DNA of 64,000 nt from Cavia porcellus (lineage: Eukaryota; Chordata; Mammalia; Rodentia; Caviidae), in the NCBI RefSeq assembly GCF_034190915.1, contig NW_026947506.1, forward strand, positions 10,849,501 to 10,913,500, in the 5' to 3' direction. A program made the position numbers and the translations under genes. The notes below the pieces were generated by a model. It had not been told where the DNA came from. It made no database searches and saw only the letters and a list, made by a program, of their open reading frames with translations. Positions within the stretch are counted from its first letter, which is position 1, and each line of letters opens with the position of its first letter. Of the stretch, positions 22,976 to 34,724 are shown in pieces.

Positions 22976-23969
22976 TTCTACCCCAAGCCCCTGCAAAGAC
23001 TTATGCACATCCCTTCACACAAAAGGCATTTAGCCCATTTTCAAGAGTTGCCAAAGTCCTAACAGTTTCAGCATTGCTGAAAAGTCCAAGTTCCAAATCT
23101 CCTCTGTGATTTAAGGCAAACTCTTAGCTGTGAGCGCCTGTATAAATGAAAGTTAAACATTCCAAACATTCAATGGCACAAGATAGGCATTTTGTTTCCA
23201 AAAGTTACAAATGGGTGTACAAAGGGTTAGGACTAAAGTAAGTCCAAAATCCAGCAGGGCAAACATTAAGTCCTGTAGTTCCATGTGCAGTGTCTGAGGC
23301 AACCTGTGGCAAGATGTAAACTCCGAAGGGCTTTGGTGGCTCCTTCCCTGTGGCATTTCTGGTAGTTGTAGTTCCCATGGCTTGTCTCGTGGGCCTGTTC
23401 TGCTCCCTCTTTGCAGTTTTCCTCAGGCCATCTAAGCTCCTGGATTCTCCACACTTTTGGGGTCTCCTCTACACCTTTGGCTTTACACTCAGAACTTCAC
23501 ACACTGCCCTCTCAGGGGCACACTGCCTGGCCTCCCAGGCCTGCTTCTGGAATCTGGATGGAAGCCTTCCTGACACCACAACTCTTGCATTCTGCATCCA
23601 CCCAAAACCAGTGCCAGGTGGATGATGCAAAGGTCTGCTGTCAGCTGGAGCAGTATACAGGATTCCCTCTCTCTTGGCCTAGGGGGTGAATGCCTGGATC
23701 ACAGAGCACTCTGAATCCAATTCTGAGGAACAAATTCTCTAGGCTGCTGCCATTATGGAACATTGTGCTCTGGTGCTCTCTTCTCAAAGTGAAGTCTTTC
23801 ACTTTTGCAATTTTGAGGCTGCAAAAGGTACAGCCCTGCTACTTCTTGTGATGCCCTAGGCCATCTTCCCTATTGTCCTGTTCCTTCTTAGCAATCAGGA
23901 TCTCCTCTATTTTATCTTTGCAGTTCACAGCTTTACTGAAGCTTCTTCTCTGGCCAAACTCACAGAATT

Positions 23970-24055
23970 TATTTATTTTTGTGCCAGTGATGGAACTCAT
24001 GGCTACACACTTGTAAGACAGGTGTTTAGGCTGCTGAGCTAAATCCTCAACTCAG
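23970..24055 (-). repeat. ID SINE in MaLR interior
   Basis: Minus-strand ID body, diverged (ctgctgagctaaatcctcaa). Confidence 0.6.
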
Positions 24056-24469
24056 ACTCACAACATTTAAAATCACTCTGCTGTGCTCTTTGCTCATGAT
24101 CTCCAATGTAAATCTGGCTAAAAGCTCCCAAAAATAGCCATGCCACAGCCTCGACATAAAACTTCCTTGAAATCTCTTCTACAAGATGAATCTGCTGCCT
24201 TTAGTCACAGTCTCAAGACAAAGTCTCAGGGTGTAAAAAAAATGCAGGCAAACTTTGTGCCACGCCATAACACACATTGTAGAGAGTCCAACAGCCAGTG
24301 CAGTCCTTCCCAACAGAAACTTCCTCATACTGTTTGTTTTCTTAAGAGTAGGAAAATTTCCTGGAGAAAAAGAATAGGGACTAGGAATGGGAGAATAGGG
24401 AATAGAAATAGTTCCTGAGAGACCGGAGGGGATCTTGAGTGGGTTGCCAGTCTTGACTGGCAGAATTTC

Positions 24470-24560
24470 TTTTTTTCCTCTTTTTTTGTACTGGGCATCA
24501 AACTCAACCTGTGGTTGCCAGGCAGGCTCTTATGCCACTGAGCTATATCCCTGGTCCTAC
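24470..24560 (-). repeat. ID SINE in MaLR interior
   Basis: Minus-strand ID flanked by the duplication CTGGCAGAATTTCT (24,457-24,470 and again from about 24,560). Confidence 0.7.
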
Positions 24561-24662
24561 TGGCAGAATTTCTATCAGCCTTCTGGTCTGAGCTCTGACC
24601 AGAATCTCCAATACAGTACAACCTAAGGTGTTCCAGCTCTATTTCTGTTGTTGTTTGTTTGG

Positions 24663-24740
24663 TTTGGTTTGGTTCCGGGGATCAAACTCATGACCTTGGA
24701 CTTGCCAGACACTTACACCACCGAGCTAAATCCCCGGCTT
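24663..24740 (-). repeat. ID SINE in MaLR interior
   Basis: Minus-strand ID with TCCAGCTCTATTT on both sides (near 24,633 and 24,741). Confidence 0.7.
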
Positions 24741-24874
24741 CCAGCTCTATTTTTTCAGCTGACATCTCCAAACCATTCCTAACTCTTCCCCTTCCAACAA
24801 GTCAGTTACAAAGAATCTTGAGCCACGTGGCCAAGTAATATCATAGCTACAACCCTACTCTCGGTACCAAATTT

Positions 24875-25245
24875 TGTCTTACTTTTCTCTTGTTGCTGAA
24901 ACAAAACACCCAACACCAAAAGTTAAAGGAGGAAATATTTACTTAGTTCATAGTGTGTAGAGTCCAGTCCATAATCATCTGGCTCCAAGGCAGGGTGGCA
25001 CTTGGCAGAGGGCAACAGTCCGTGGTGGCAGAAGACAGTAAAAATCAAGCAAGGGAGAGAGAGGGCAAACCTCTCTCTGTCCCTTATTTTGTATTCAGCC
25101 TGCCCTCTCTAGGGCAGTTGTAACAGTAACACCTTAATCCTGGACAATCAATCAGTCACAAACTCTAGATTCAGCTACCTCTGAAAAGCCTGCACCCCAT
25201 GACCACATGTGGTTTTGGAGGGGCACCCAGACACAAACCATAACA
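24875..25245 (-). repeat. MaLR 5' LTR
   Basis: 371 bases, aligned by eye to the other LTR across the GTTGCTG-A-ACAAAA, AAAGTTAAAGGAGGAAA and TCTGGCTCCAA segments, but clearly diverged, so the insertion is old. Confidence 0.75.
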
Positions 25246-25349
25246 CTCACTCTGTAAGCCAGGCTGGCCTAGAACTCACGGTGATCCTCCTGCTTCAGCC
25301 CCCTAAGTGTTGGGGTTACAGGCATGCACTACCACATCTGGTTTACCTC

Positions 25350-26655
25350 TTCCCTGCAAGTTACTCCCATCCAGGACTGGGGGTCAAGCCTAGGGAGCCC
25401 TGAGTGACATCTCCGGGTTTCTTTCTTTCAGATACCGAAGCCTCAGCTCTTTCTTTTGATACTGGAGATTGAATTTAGGGCCTTCACGCCGAGCTGGTGG
25501 GTATCAGGTATTTTGTTCCTGGGATGGGAAACCTGATGACACAGAGTCCCTTGTTAGAACTAAAGATCATGTGTCACAGGCAGCAAAACGTAGTCACTGC
25601 AGTGGTGATGCCTGTGCCATGCTCTCTGGGTGGAGGCCGATGGTGACCCTATGAGGACAGCTCTGCCACAAGGTCTCTGAATCTTGATGAGAGAGGCAGG
25701 GGGACAGGTGCCCTTGCGCCCAGGATGGCTGTGCTCAGGGAAGATGCATCCCTTCCACACCCATGGCCAGGGTTCCATGTCTTCGAGAGGAGCTGAGTGA
25801 GTTGAGTTGGTCTTTTACTACACATGGGTTCCTTCCCTTCTGAAGTTTTTCATCTTTTTGAAGGAAACTCAAACATCTGGTGGTTCACTGGGGATCGAGG
25901 GACAGATTCACATCCTGGGTGGCAGCAAGGGAGGTGGATCAAGAGACAGTGACAATGGACCGTGGCAGTGGAGTCCACCTGGATTTCCAAAAACATCCCA
26001 ATCCAGTCGATGCCAACTGAACAGCTGGCACTGTGACTGCAGGCCCACTGGACTGCCTTTCCTATCCCTCTGTGCTCAGGGCTGGGTGTGCCAGGTTCCC
26101 TCGAGGGCAAGCGGCAGTTACAACTGAGGTGGTTGCTGTCACTCAGCTTCCCATGGCTTTAATGGGGCACCTGCAAAGGTCATCTGCAAAGAGGAGAGGG
26201 CCACTTTGGCTCTTGCTATCTGCTGGGGCCATCGCTGTGGCCTGTGGTGAGGCCACAGTGTCCAGGAAGGGGACAGGAAATGGGGAGAGAGGAAGAGAAT
26301 GAGGGAGGAGGATGGGGCAGGGCCAGCTGTAGTCCCCAAGCTCACACTCCAAGGCCACACCCTATGACCCACTCTCAGCTAGGCTCCGCCCCATTCTATC
26401 CCCCGCCCATAGTGCCACCAGACATGGTCTTCTCTCTGCATTCAGTGCCCTGACTGCCAGCAGAGTCAGAGCCTTGTGACCCAGTCACCTCCCCAAGACC
26501 CTCAGCATCTTGCTTCCATGTCCTGAGCCTTTGGGGACATTTCTGGTCCCAGCCGGGACAGCTTCAGTGATGCCACATGGACTCCACCCAAGCCTGCAGA
26601 AGTCTCCGGTGTCCTGCAGGACACTTTCTGCAGAGGAGAGAGGGCTCAGCCCTGC
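25350..26655. other. Unique sequence, no gene seen
   Basis: Nothing recognised beyond weak SINE remnants at the left edge. Confidence 0.3.
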
Positions 26656-26659
26656 TTTT

Positions 26660-26823
26660 TTCTTTTTGTTTTTTTTTTTTCTTTTGAGACAGGGTCTTAC
26701 TGCTCAGTTCAGGCTGGCCTTGAGCTCACTTTGAGGCCTAGGCTGGTCTTGAACTTGTGATGCTCCTCCTGCCTCAGCCTCCCGAGTGCTGGGATTACAG
26801 GTATGCATCATCATACCTGGCTC
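26660..26823 (-). repeat. B1-like SINE (well preserved)
   Basis: 'cttttgagacagggtcttac' to 'catcatacctggct'. Confidence 0.78.
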
Positions 26824-27119
26824 AGCCTTGCTTGTTATTAAAAACACTCCCTCAAGAGAATTATGAGGTCCCGAGAGAACTTCACGCTCTCCAGGCTCTC
26901 CTCCCATCCTGCTCTGGGAACCAAGCCTGCGACTTGGGCACCCGGGACTTATAGGCTGCATACAGACTGGAACCCGCCATGTATTCCAGGCACCAGTGGA
27001 TTCCCCAGACAACAACGGAGTAGCAAAGAGGGGAGATTCTGAAATTTATCGTCACACTGGCTCCCACTTATGTTGGAAATTAAAATTATCTTAGAATTTA
27101 CATATAGTCAAAGTCATTC

Positions 27120-27219
27120 TTTTTTTTTTTTTTTTTTTTTTTTTTGGTATCAGGGGTTGAACTCATGACCTCGCACTTGACAGGTAGGTGCTTCTGCCAA
27201 TGAGCTAAATCCCTGGCCC
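27120..27219 (-). repeat. ID SINE
   Basis: T-rich end, then minus-strand ID body ('gccaatgagctaaatccctg'). Imperfect duplication tcaaagtcattc/tcaaattcatcc. Confidence 0.7.
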
Positions 27220-27224
27220 TCAAA

Positions 27225-27575
27225 TTCATCCTTGATAAATGGCCATTTTAAATCTTGACAACGGCACAGACACTATCATTGCCCCTGTGGTCTTCCCCAT
27301 AATCAGTCCCCAGCCTTCTAAATTGAATTGTTTCCAATATCTGTCATTTTGCCTTTACTGGAATGTCATTAAATGGAATCATTCAGTATGGATCCTTCAG
27401 GTTTGGCTTCTTCTACCAAACATAATGTATCTGAGAATCATCCAAAGGACTGTGTTTCATTCCTTTTTTCTGCTAAGCAATATTTCACTGTATGGATGTA
27501 CCACAATCTGTTTATCTATTTACCTACTGAAGGACTTTCAGGTTGTTTCCAGGTTGGAGCCATAGTGCAGATTTT
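27225..27575 (-). mobile_element. L1 3' end fragment
   Basis: Plus strand reads 'gtatggatgtaccacaatc' and 'tttatctatttacctactg', the antisense of the common L1 3' UTR/ORF2 end. Confidence 0.6.
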
Positions 27576-27589
27576 AAGGTTCTTCTTTC

Positions 27590-27790
27590 AGAGCCAACCA
27601 CGGTGGTGCACACCTGTCATTCTAGCACTCTAGGAGGCTGAGGCAGGAGAACTGCCAGTTTGAGCCCAGCCTGAACAACTCAGTAACTCAGTGAGATCCT
27701 GTCCAAAATTTAAAAGAAAACTTTTTTTAAAGGGCCAGGACTGTGGCTCATTGTTTTAGGCCCTGCATTCAGTTCCCAGGATTAAAAAAA
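27590..27790 (+). repeat. B1-like SINE and ID debris
   Basis: 'gccaaccacggtggtgcac' copy followed by a degenerate ID at about 27,735-27,790. Confidence 0.6.
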
Positions 27791-27904
27791 AAAATCCTGG
27801 AACTGTAGCTCCCTTGAATTCCATTTACACACAGAAATCTTGAGCTAAATGAAAATAAAAACGGAAACATGAAACTTGTGAGGGAGAAAAGCAGTGTTCA
27901 AAAC

Positions 27905-28040
27905 AGGAATTTATACCTGTAATCCCAGCACCGGGGAAGCTGAGGCAGGAGAATTGCTGCGAGTTCAAGGCCATTGCACAATAAACAGTGAGTTCTGGAC
28001 CAGCCTGAACTGCAGGGCAAGAACCAGTCTTTAAAAAAAA
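27905..28040 (+). repeat. B1-like SINE
   Basis: 'cctgtaatcccagcaccggg' to 'cctgaactgcagggcaagaa' with an A tail. Confidence 0.65.
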
Positions 28041-28249
28041 AAGTGAATTTGTAGTTCTAAATGTAGAGCAGAAAAGAAGATTGGAATCACTGAGAACGGC
28101 CAGAAAGGAGGTAAAGAAGAAAAGGAGGTGGGCAACAGATAACAGCCAAAGGACCGACACAGATGTAACAAAACCGGGTCGAGAAGATGCATGAGATGGC
28201 CCAGCCAGGAAATTCAGCAGTCAGTTGTTTAACAACAAATATAAAATTA

Positions 28250-28356
28250 GTTAGGTGTTGGGGCACACAGATGTGATCCCAGCACTCAGGAGGCTGAGGC
28301 AAGAGGGTCGTCACAGATTCCAGGCTGGCCTAGGCTACGTAGTGAGATCCTGACTC

Positions 28357-28392
<36 letters not shown>
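28250..28392 (+). repeat. B1-like SINE ending in (GACA)9
   Basis: 'gttaggtgttggggcacaca' copy. Its tail has been replaced by nine perfect GACA units at 28357-28392. Confidence 0.75.
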
Positions 28393-29089
28393 GGCAGGCT
28401 AGTGAAGAGCAAAACAGAGGAGGTTGAGCAGAAGGTAAGCAGCATCTGCCCACTCTACAAAAGCCTGAGTAACAGGGCGCTTGGAGCAGCTCACAGGGGA
28501 GCCTGGAAATCTAGACAGAATATTCGAAGTCTGAAAACCTCGGCAGCTGGTGATGCTTGGATTCTGGCGGAGAGCAGGCCCCCGGCTCAGGGGTTTCCCG
28601 CGAACGCGCTCGGTCCCCCTCAGGAACGCCCGGGAGGCTCCACGCTGTGAAACGCCCAGCGTTCATCTCAGTGGACCCAGCAGCGGGTGCAGAGGACAGG
28701 GTGGGCACGCTGAGGAGACGGCGCCAGGGTGGGCTCCGTGATGTCACCGCCATCATCATCACTGCTGCTCCGTGGCGGTGCCTCGTGTCTGCGTGGCGGT
28801 TGCTCTAGCCCTTACCCACACTCCCAGTCTTAGCCTCTGTTTTCCACAATAAAATATTTTCATAAAAAGCAAAGACTATCACATGCAAAGGCTCTGCAAA
28901 AACCCAGCAGCACTGCACAGCTGCTCTGAACAACGCCTGGGCTGTCACCGCCTGGCCCCCACCTCGTCTCGCACCTCCTTTCTGGGCCTCACCCCAGGGC
29001 CTTTGAACCTGCAGCACCCAGTGGCCCAAGTGCTGGTTCTTTAGTGCGCTGGACTCCACTGTGCAGGGACGTCCCCTTGACAGCAAGGG

Positions 29090-30130
29090 CGCCTCAGGAC
29101 GCCCAGCCGCGGCGGCCCACGCTGTGCCCCGGCCCCTCTACCCGCTGCCTTCCTCCCAAGGCTGCTTTCTCTAGCAGTTGGCTGCGTCTTCCCGCAAAGC
29201 TGCAGCGGGGCAGGGAGCGCAGCTGCATCCCCTGTGGCCCTGCACCTGGTGCGCAGCAGGCCCTGGTGAATGCTGGCGAGGCCTGGCCTCCCCGTTGTGC
29301 TGGGGGGCTCCCCATTTTCCACGCAGATACCCTCCTTCTGCCCCCACGCGGGCGCCCACTCTGCTCGGGCGCCCTCCGCAGAGGCCCGGTCTCCCTGCAG
29401 GGTGCGGGGAGATGCGGGCCACGGGCGCCCTCAAGGTGACTTTGGACCCCAGTTTGTGCAGGGAAGAGGGGACCCCGCCCTCGGCGCGCCACGGTGGCGC
29501 AGGGGACCCGGCGTGGGATGCGGGGCCGCGGCGCCTCTGCCTCTGGGCTGGTCCTGCCTCGGCCTCCCGTTCCCTGCAACCCGCACCCCGCACCCCGAGC
29601 TCCGCGCCCCGCACCCCGAGCCCGGCGCTGAGGAGCCGCTCGGCCAGGCGGGGGCGGCGCGGGGCGGCGCGGGGCGGGCGGCGCGGAGCCGAGCAGAGCC
29701 GAGCATGAGCCGCCGGCGGCGCGCGTGGCGGGGTCCGGCTCGGCAAGGGCGGCGGGGGCGCGGCGCGGGCCGGGACCGAGGTAGGCACGGGGTGACGGGT
29801 CTGGCGCAGGGAGCTGGGTGCGGGGCGCAGGGTGCGGGGCGCTCGGGATGCGGGGCGCGGGGCGCGGGGTGTGGGGCGCGCGTGGCTCGGTCCGGGCTGC
29901 GCGGTCCGGGACGCGGGCTCGGGTGGAAGTTTCCGTCCCCGCCCGGCCCAGGCCCGCGCTGCCGCTGTGGAGGCCCCGGCCGCGCCAGCAGGGCTGTGCA
30001 GGACCGAGCTCCGGCCAGGCGGGCAGGGGCGTTTGCGGGGTGCGCGGGTCCCCGCCCCTGCGTCTCCAGCCTGGCTCCCGCTCAGGGCAGCGACCCCCTC
30101 GCACTCCCTCAGCGTGGACGTGAGAAGGAC
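29090..30130. promoter_or_regulatory. Strong CpG island, candidate RASGEF1A promoter
   Basis: Very high G+C with dense CpG and many Sp1-type GGGCGG boxes, densest at 29,640-29,700. There is no TATA box. A GAG|gtaggc donor at 29,780/29,781 follows the densest part and could end a first exon spliced to 44,708. Long frames on both strands here are compositional. The distance to the first coding exon (about 15 kb) suits a long 5' intron. Transcription start and direction are inferred. Confidence 0.65.
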
Positions 30131-30718
30131 CCGATGCCAGTGTCCCCACGCGGGGTGCCCCATGGGTGTCCCCCAGGCAGCACCCCAGACCCTTTGCCCA
30201 CCTCGGTGGGCCAGCCTGCCCTGCCCTGGCCCAGCGCTGGGCCTGGGTCCCAAGCAGAACCGCAGCCCCCGGGTCCTGGCGGCCATGTGTCTCGCAGGAC
30301 AGCCAGACCGCAGGCCCCAGACTCGGTTTCCCCATCAGTACCATGGCACTGAGGTTCCGGGCCTTCCTGAGGGTGTTCCCGCGGTGACACCCCTAATACT
30401 GCTCTGGCACCTCTGGACCCTATCCCGGGAGGAGGCACCCAGAGTGGGAGGAGTGGGCCTTCCCGGGGCTGGGGCCTGCTGGGCTGGGGTCCCGCCTGAG
30501 TGCAGTGGGCAGGCTGTGGATGCCATGCAAACGTGTTCGTGTACACAGGTGAGCAGGTGTTCCCAGGTGTCCCCCCCCCCAAGCCAGCAGCCAGGTTGTT
30601 TTTCTCGGGGAGGCATCTTGGCACTGCCAGCCTCATGGCTCCTATCCACCTGGCAGTTGTGGAAAACGGAGCGGAGCCCTCATGCAGCAGAGAGGATTTT
30701 GGTGTAGCTTAGCAACTG

Positions 30719-30896
30719 CAGTGGAGGAGGATGGGGAGGAGGAAGAAGAGGAGGAGGAGGTGGAGGAGGGAAGAGAGGAGGAGGGAGAGGAGGAGAGCAG
30801 GAAGGAGAGTGGGGAGAGGAGGATGAGGAGGAGTGGTGGAGGAGGAGGAGGAGGAGGAGCAAGGCAAGGAGGGCAGGAGGGGGAGGAGAGGACAGT
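30719..30896. repeat. Polypurine GGA-rich tract
   Basis: About 178 bases of nearly pure purine, mostly GGA/GGAGA units, 0.6 kb after the 29-30 kb CpG island. Frames through it (poly-Glu on plus, poly-Ser/Pro/Leu on minus) are low-complexity artefacts. Confidence 0.9.
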
Positions 30897-32626
30897 TAGC
30901 CTCCAGCACTGGTACAGGCAGTGGCCCGTGGCAGCAGGGTGGGCAGGACCGAGCCTGCACCTGTAGCCCCCAGGAGGAGGGGCTGGGCCACACCCCCTGG
31001 CCAGGTGAGGAACAGGCCCGGGAGTCCCCTGGAGTCCAGAAGCAGGAGAGGCCCAGGGTCCTTGCATGCACTTGCCTCCACCCGTGAGGGACAGCACTGC
31101 AGGCTGGAGCACAGGACAGCTGGGGGGCCCTGGATACTGGGGAACACTGGGTACTGGGCTTGGTTTTTGACGTTCAGCTTCAGAACCACGGGCTTCCTGG
31201 AGGCTGTGTGTGCGAACAGGCCCAGCTGGGGTGCTCTGGAGAACAGGGCAAGACTCTGAGTCCCTGCACCCCCGGAGAGGCCTGCCTAGAGCAGAGGAGG
31301 GACAGGGGGGCCTCATGTCGCTCCTGTCTTTCTGTCCCCTTGTACCCGAGGCCATCATCAGAGCCCTGTGGCTCTGGCTTTCTCAGGGCTTCCACCCACC
31401 TCCCCTTGCAGGGAGGGTGCTCAGCGGGGTGTAGTGGGCAGACCAAGGAAGGGTGGGAGGCACCTATGGGCAATGCTGGGCACCGAGAGCCAGGGCTGTG
31501 GCTGCAAGAGGGTGGATGTGGTGCCCTGGCCTGGTGGCCCAGCATGGGCTGGCACTGCCTACCCATGGGACATCCCTGTGCTCTGGAGCATCCTGACCTG
31601 CTGGAGCAGAGAGGATCCCATGCTGACACCTGCCAGGGAGGGTCCCCTTGATGGCCCTCACAACCTGAGGAGCACAGTGGAGAAGGAAAGTCGCAGACTT
31701 CAAGGGCCGCTGAGAGTGACGCGGGCGCCTTCGAGTGTGGCCCTGCCCCAGGAGGTTCCCTTGCTCCATCTGCAGGGGTGTCAAGGGAGCCAGGGTGCAG
31801 AGTGAGTGATGACCAGGACCTGGGGGCGGCCGGGCTGAGAGGGAGCCCCTCCTCCACCCACCCTCAGGCACCTGCACCGTGCTTGCATGGTGCCAGCCCC
31901 TGCGCAGGCTGGCTGCATCGTAAAAGCAGCACCTGTCCCTGCCCACCCACGTCCTCACCTCCCACGCGCTCGCTGCCCACAGCCATCTGGCCCGCGCCCC
32001 CTCAATCCCAGGGCTGCGTCTGCCTCCGAGCATGGCCTCCTGCCTGGTCCTCCTCCCTGCCCCTGGCCTCCTGGCCAGTAAGCCCCGTGGCTCCTCCTCC
32101 TGTCCCGGGACTGCACACCCCCAGCTTCTGTGCTGTGAGTGTGCGCTGTGCCCACAGGATGCTTCCGGGGACTGTGGGTGGCCTGCGTGCTGTCACCACG
32201 CCCCCCACCTCGCCTGCCCCTCGTCATCCTCCCCTTTTCCTGCTACCTCTGTCTGTAAGCCTGGACCGTGGCCCCTACGGGGACCCTCTGGCTCTCAGCA
32301 TCTTTCAGACAGGGGTGACACAAGGGTGCCGGGGCCTGTGCAGCAGGGCTGCCCGTGGTCCCTGGCCCAGCTTGGCTGGTGACTGCAGTGCATGGTGGGC
32401 GGGTCGTAGCCCGTAGAGATCAGGTTGGTCATGTTGCCGCCCCACTGGGGACACGGGGGTGGGGTGAACAGGCTGCGGAGCATTGGATGGGGGGGGCGGG
32501 CACCGGACAGCTGGCAGGAGCTGGAGGAGTGGGAGTGGGACCGGAGGCCAGCAGCTGCTGTTGTCACCACTTCCGTTCCCAGTGTCACCCTCAGACTCTA
32601 CCTTGAAGAGAGTTCTCCCTGATCCA

Positions 32627-32640
32627 GTTGCCGTGGCAAC
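32627..32640 (+). promoter_or_regulatory. Perfect palindromic RFX X-box
   Basis: GTTGCCGTGGCAAC: two exact inverted half-sites GTTGCC/GGCAAC with a two-base spacer, matching the RFX-family consensus GTNRCC-N-RGYAAC. It sits in repeat-free GC-rich DNA about 12 kb upstream of the RASGEF1A start codon. Confidence 0.55.
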
Positions 32641-34724
32641 ACTGCTAAAGAGTGGCTTGAGGAAGAGGCTGAGGAGGAGGCAGTGGGTGCTGGGGAGGAT
32701 GCTGGGTGTGCTAGGATGCTGGAGGGGTCCTGTGGAGGGTGCTGGGGCATCCTGGGAGTGCTGGGGAGGGGATGCCTCCCAACATACACCGGATCTCGGG
32801 ACCTTCCCCACCATCTGCCCATAGGGGTCTCCAGATTACTGGTACCCAAGTGACCATGCAGATGGGGCTTGGGTCCCAGCTCTGGGGCAGGCCCAGGGGT
32901 TCTCCCGCCAGGACATGGGGATATGCCCCAGCTTGGAGCTGCTGGGGTCACTGTGGGACCCCAGGCCTCCTGCAGGTGGCCTTTACCCAGCCGGATTGGC
33001 TGAGGGCCCTTGGGCTGCTGTGCAGGCACAGCCGGGGAACACAAGGTGGTGCTGTGGAGCCTGGCACTGGCTGACCACGGGCAGCCTGCCAGGGCAGAGG
33101 GCTCTCCTGGCTGCAGGACCCAGGCCAGTGCCCTTGGAGCTGGCCAGGAGGATCTTCTGGGGGAGGGGCAGAGCAGGCTGGGGGCTCCAGGGTTCTTCCC
33201 AGGTTTCTGGCTCAGGGTGGGTGGTGTCCATTATCCACCTTATTTCCGCTGCGGGCAGTGGGGACCCTGCTGGGCTCCGTGAGGACTGGGCCTCCTGAGC
33301 CCACCCAGCCCATGAACACCGAGGGTGCCCATGCTGTCCACGCAGGCCTAGACCTCCCGACAGAAATGGAACTCTGGAGTTACCCAGGGCCAAGCCCCTG
33401 TCCTAGGGTGCAAAGGGCTGAGGTCCCTGAGGATGGTGGCACAGGTGTGAACAGAGGCCTGGGCTGGCAGAGAGGGCACAGACTCGGCTGTTTTCTACAG
33501 AGCATTTGGGGTGAGGGCCTAGAGGGGGCCCCCCACCTGCACCCGCTCTGGCTCACCCCAGTGAGGTGGTGGAGGGCCTATGGGGAGCCCTGGATGGCTG
33601 GGGGTGCACTGATGGGGACACGTGGTGGGCAGGGAAGCATCACTGTCCCAGCTCTCATGAGCGTAGCTGGGGACATTCACAGAAAGGCCACTCCTTGCCT
33701 GGGAAATGCACAGGCCCAAATCAGCAAAGGTCCCAGGGGAGACAGCACTGGGCTCGTACAGAATTTAGGGTCACTTGAGGAAACACAGTGCAAAGCATTT
33801 GTGAGTGTGACCATGGTGGCACCTAAAGTGACTGACCAGGTTCCAGGATGGGGGCAGAGGGTCGGTTCCTGGGAGGGGCAGGACTCCGGCTTCCCCCTGG
33901 GGCTGCCTGCCAGTGACCTGGTGGACACCAGTGTTCCATGCAGTGTTCCTTGGTGGCCCCAGAGCTGTATGAAGGTGACGGGGACACTGGGAGAGGTGTA
34001 GGGGTTTTCGAGGCAGCACCCATGTGTGCAGGGCCCAGACAGGCTGCAGCTTGGGGGTAGGAGAGGTGGTGGGTGAGTGGCTCCCACAGGCCTGCTGTGT
34101 TCTGTGTCCCCCTGCCACCAGGCTCATGGGACTTGCTGAGCAGCCCAGCTGGCCGGAGTGCTTGGCCCAGTGTCCCTGGTGGGAATCATTATGGCTATAT
34201 GGCGAGTCCCAGAGGGTTGTGGATCCCCGTGCAGGCTGGTGACCAGGAGTGGTCTGTCCAGGGAGCCCCATAGTGGGTCCTGGACAGGGTGGCCTGGGCC
34301 TTCCTGCAGACGGGGGAGTGTGGGAGGGACAGAGCAGGGCTTGGGTTTACCCACTTGGGGTTCAGCCCGATCCTACTCTGAACTGTGTGCAGCCTGTAGC
34401 TGAGCCTGGGTCTCTGTCTGCAGAGCAGGGTCTGTCTTTTCTGTTTACAAATGTGGAGAAGACGGGGTGACCCAACAGTGATACCTGGGATGGAGTCTGG
34501 GGTGACCAGCAGGTGGGGAGCGCCTGTCCTGGGGTCTCAGAGGTGTTGGCTGGGGCCTGGACGTGGGCCCTGCAGGCTCTTGTGGGCTGTGTCGAGGGCC
34601 TTGGTTTGTGTGCTGCAGTCGTGGTGTGAGGGTCTCAAGGCAGCCGTGGACCCCGGAAGTGGCTCTGCATCCTCAGTAGGTGGCCGCACTGGCTCCACCT
34701 CAGCTTCCTGCCTCTCAGTCCTTG

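Larger units (their letters stand above)
22570..25245 (-). mobile_element. MaLR-type LTR retrotransposon, two LTRs, non-coding interior
   Basis: Two related LTRs (22570-22975 and 24875-25245) in the same orientation each start TG(T/C)TATGGTTTG and end GTAAGACA on the minus strand, flanking 1.9 kb. The element interrupts a B1-like SINE (22,525-22,569 joined to 25,246-25,350); the flanking five bases are ttcac and ctcac, a 5-bp duplication with one change. The interior begins ATTTGGTACCGAGAGT next to the 5' LTR, as in MaLR elements. No gag, pol or env frame survives. Three ID SINEs lie inside the interior. Confidence 0.8.

Noticed and set aside
28357..28392. Possible CRISPR or minisatellite array
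   Set aside because: Simple GACA microsatellite in a SINE tail in a mammalian genome.
29094..30352. Very long open frames on both strands in the CpG island (up to about 416 residues)
   Set aside because: High G+C removes stop codons. The predicted products are Ala/Pro/Arg/Gly-rich, overlap in several frames and resemble no family.
30642..31358. Poly-Ser/Pro/Leu and poly-Glu frames
   Set aside because: Products of the GGA polypurine tract read in different frames.
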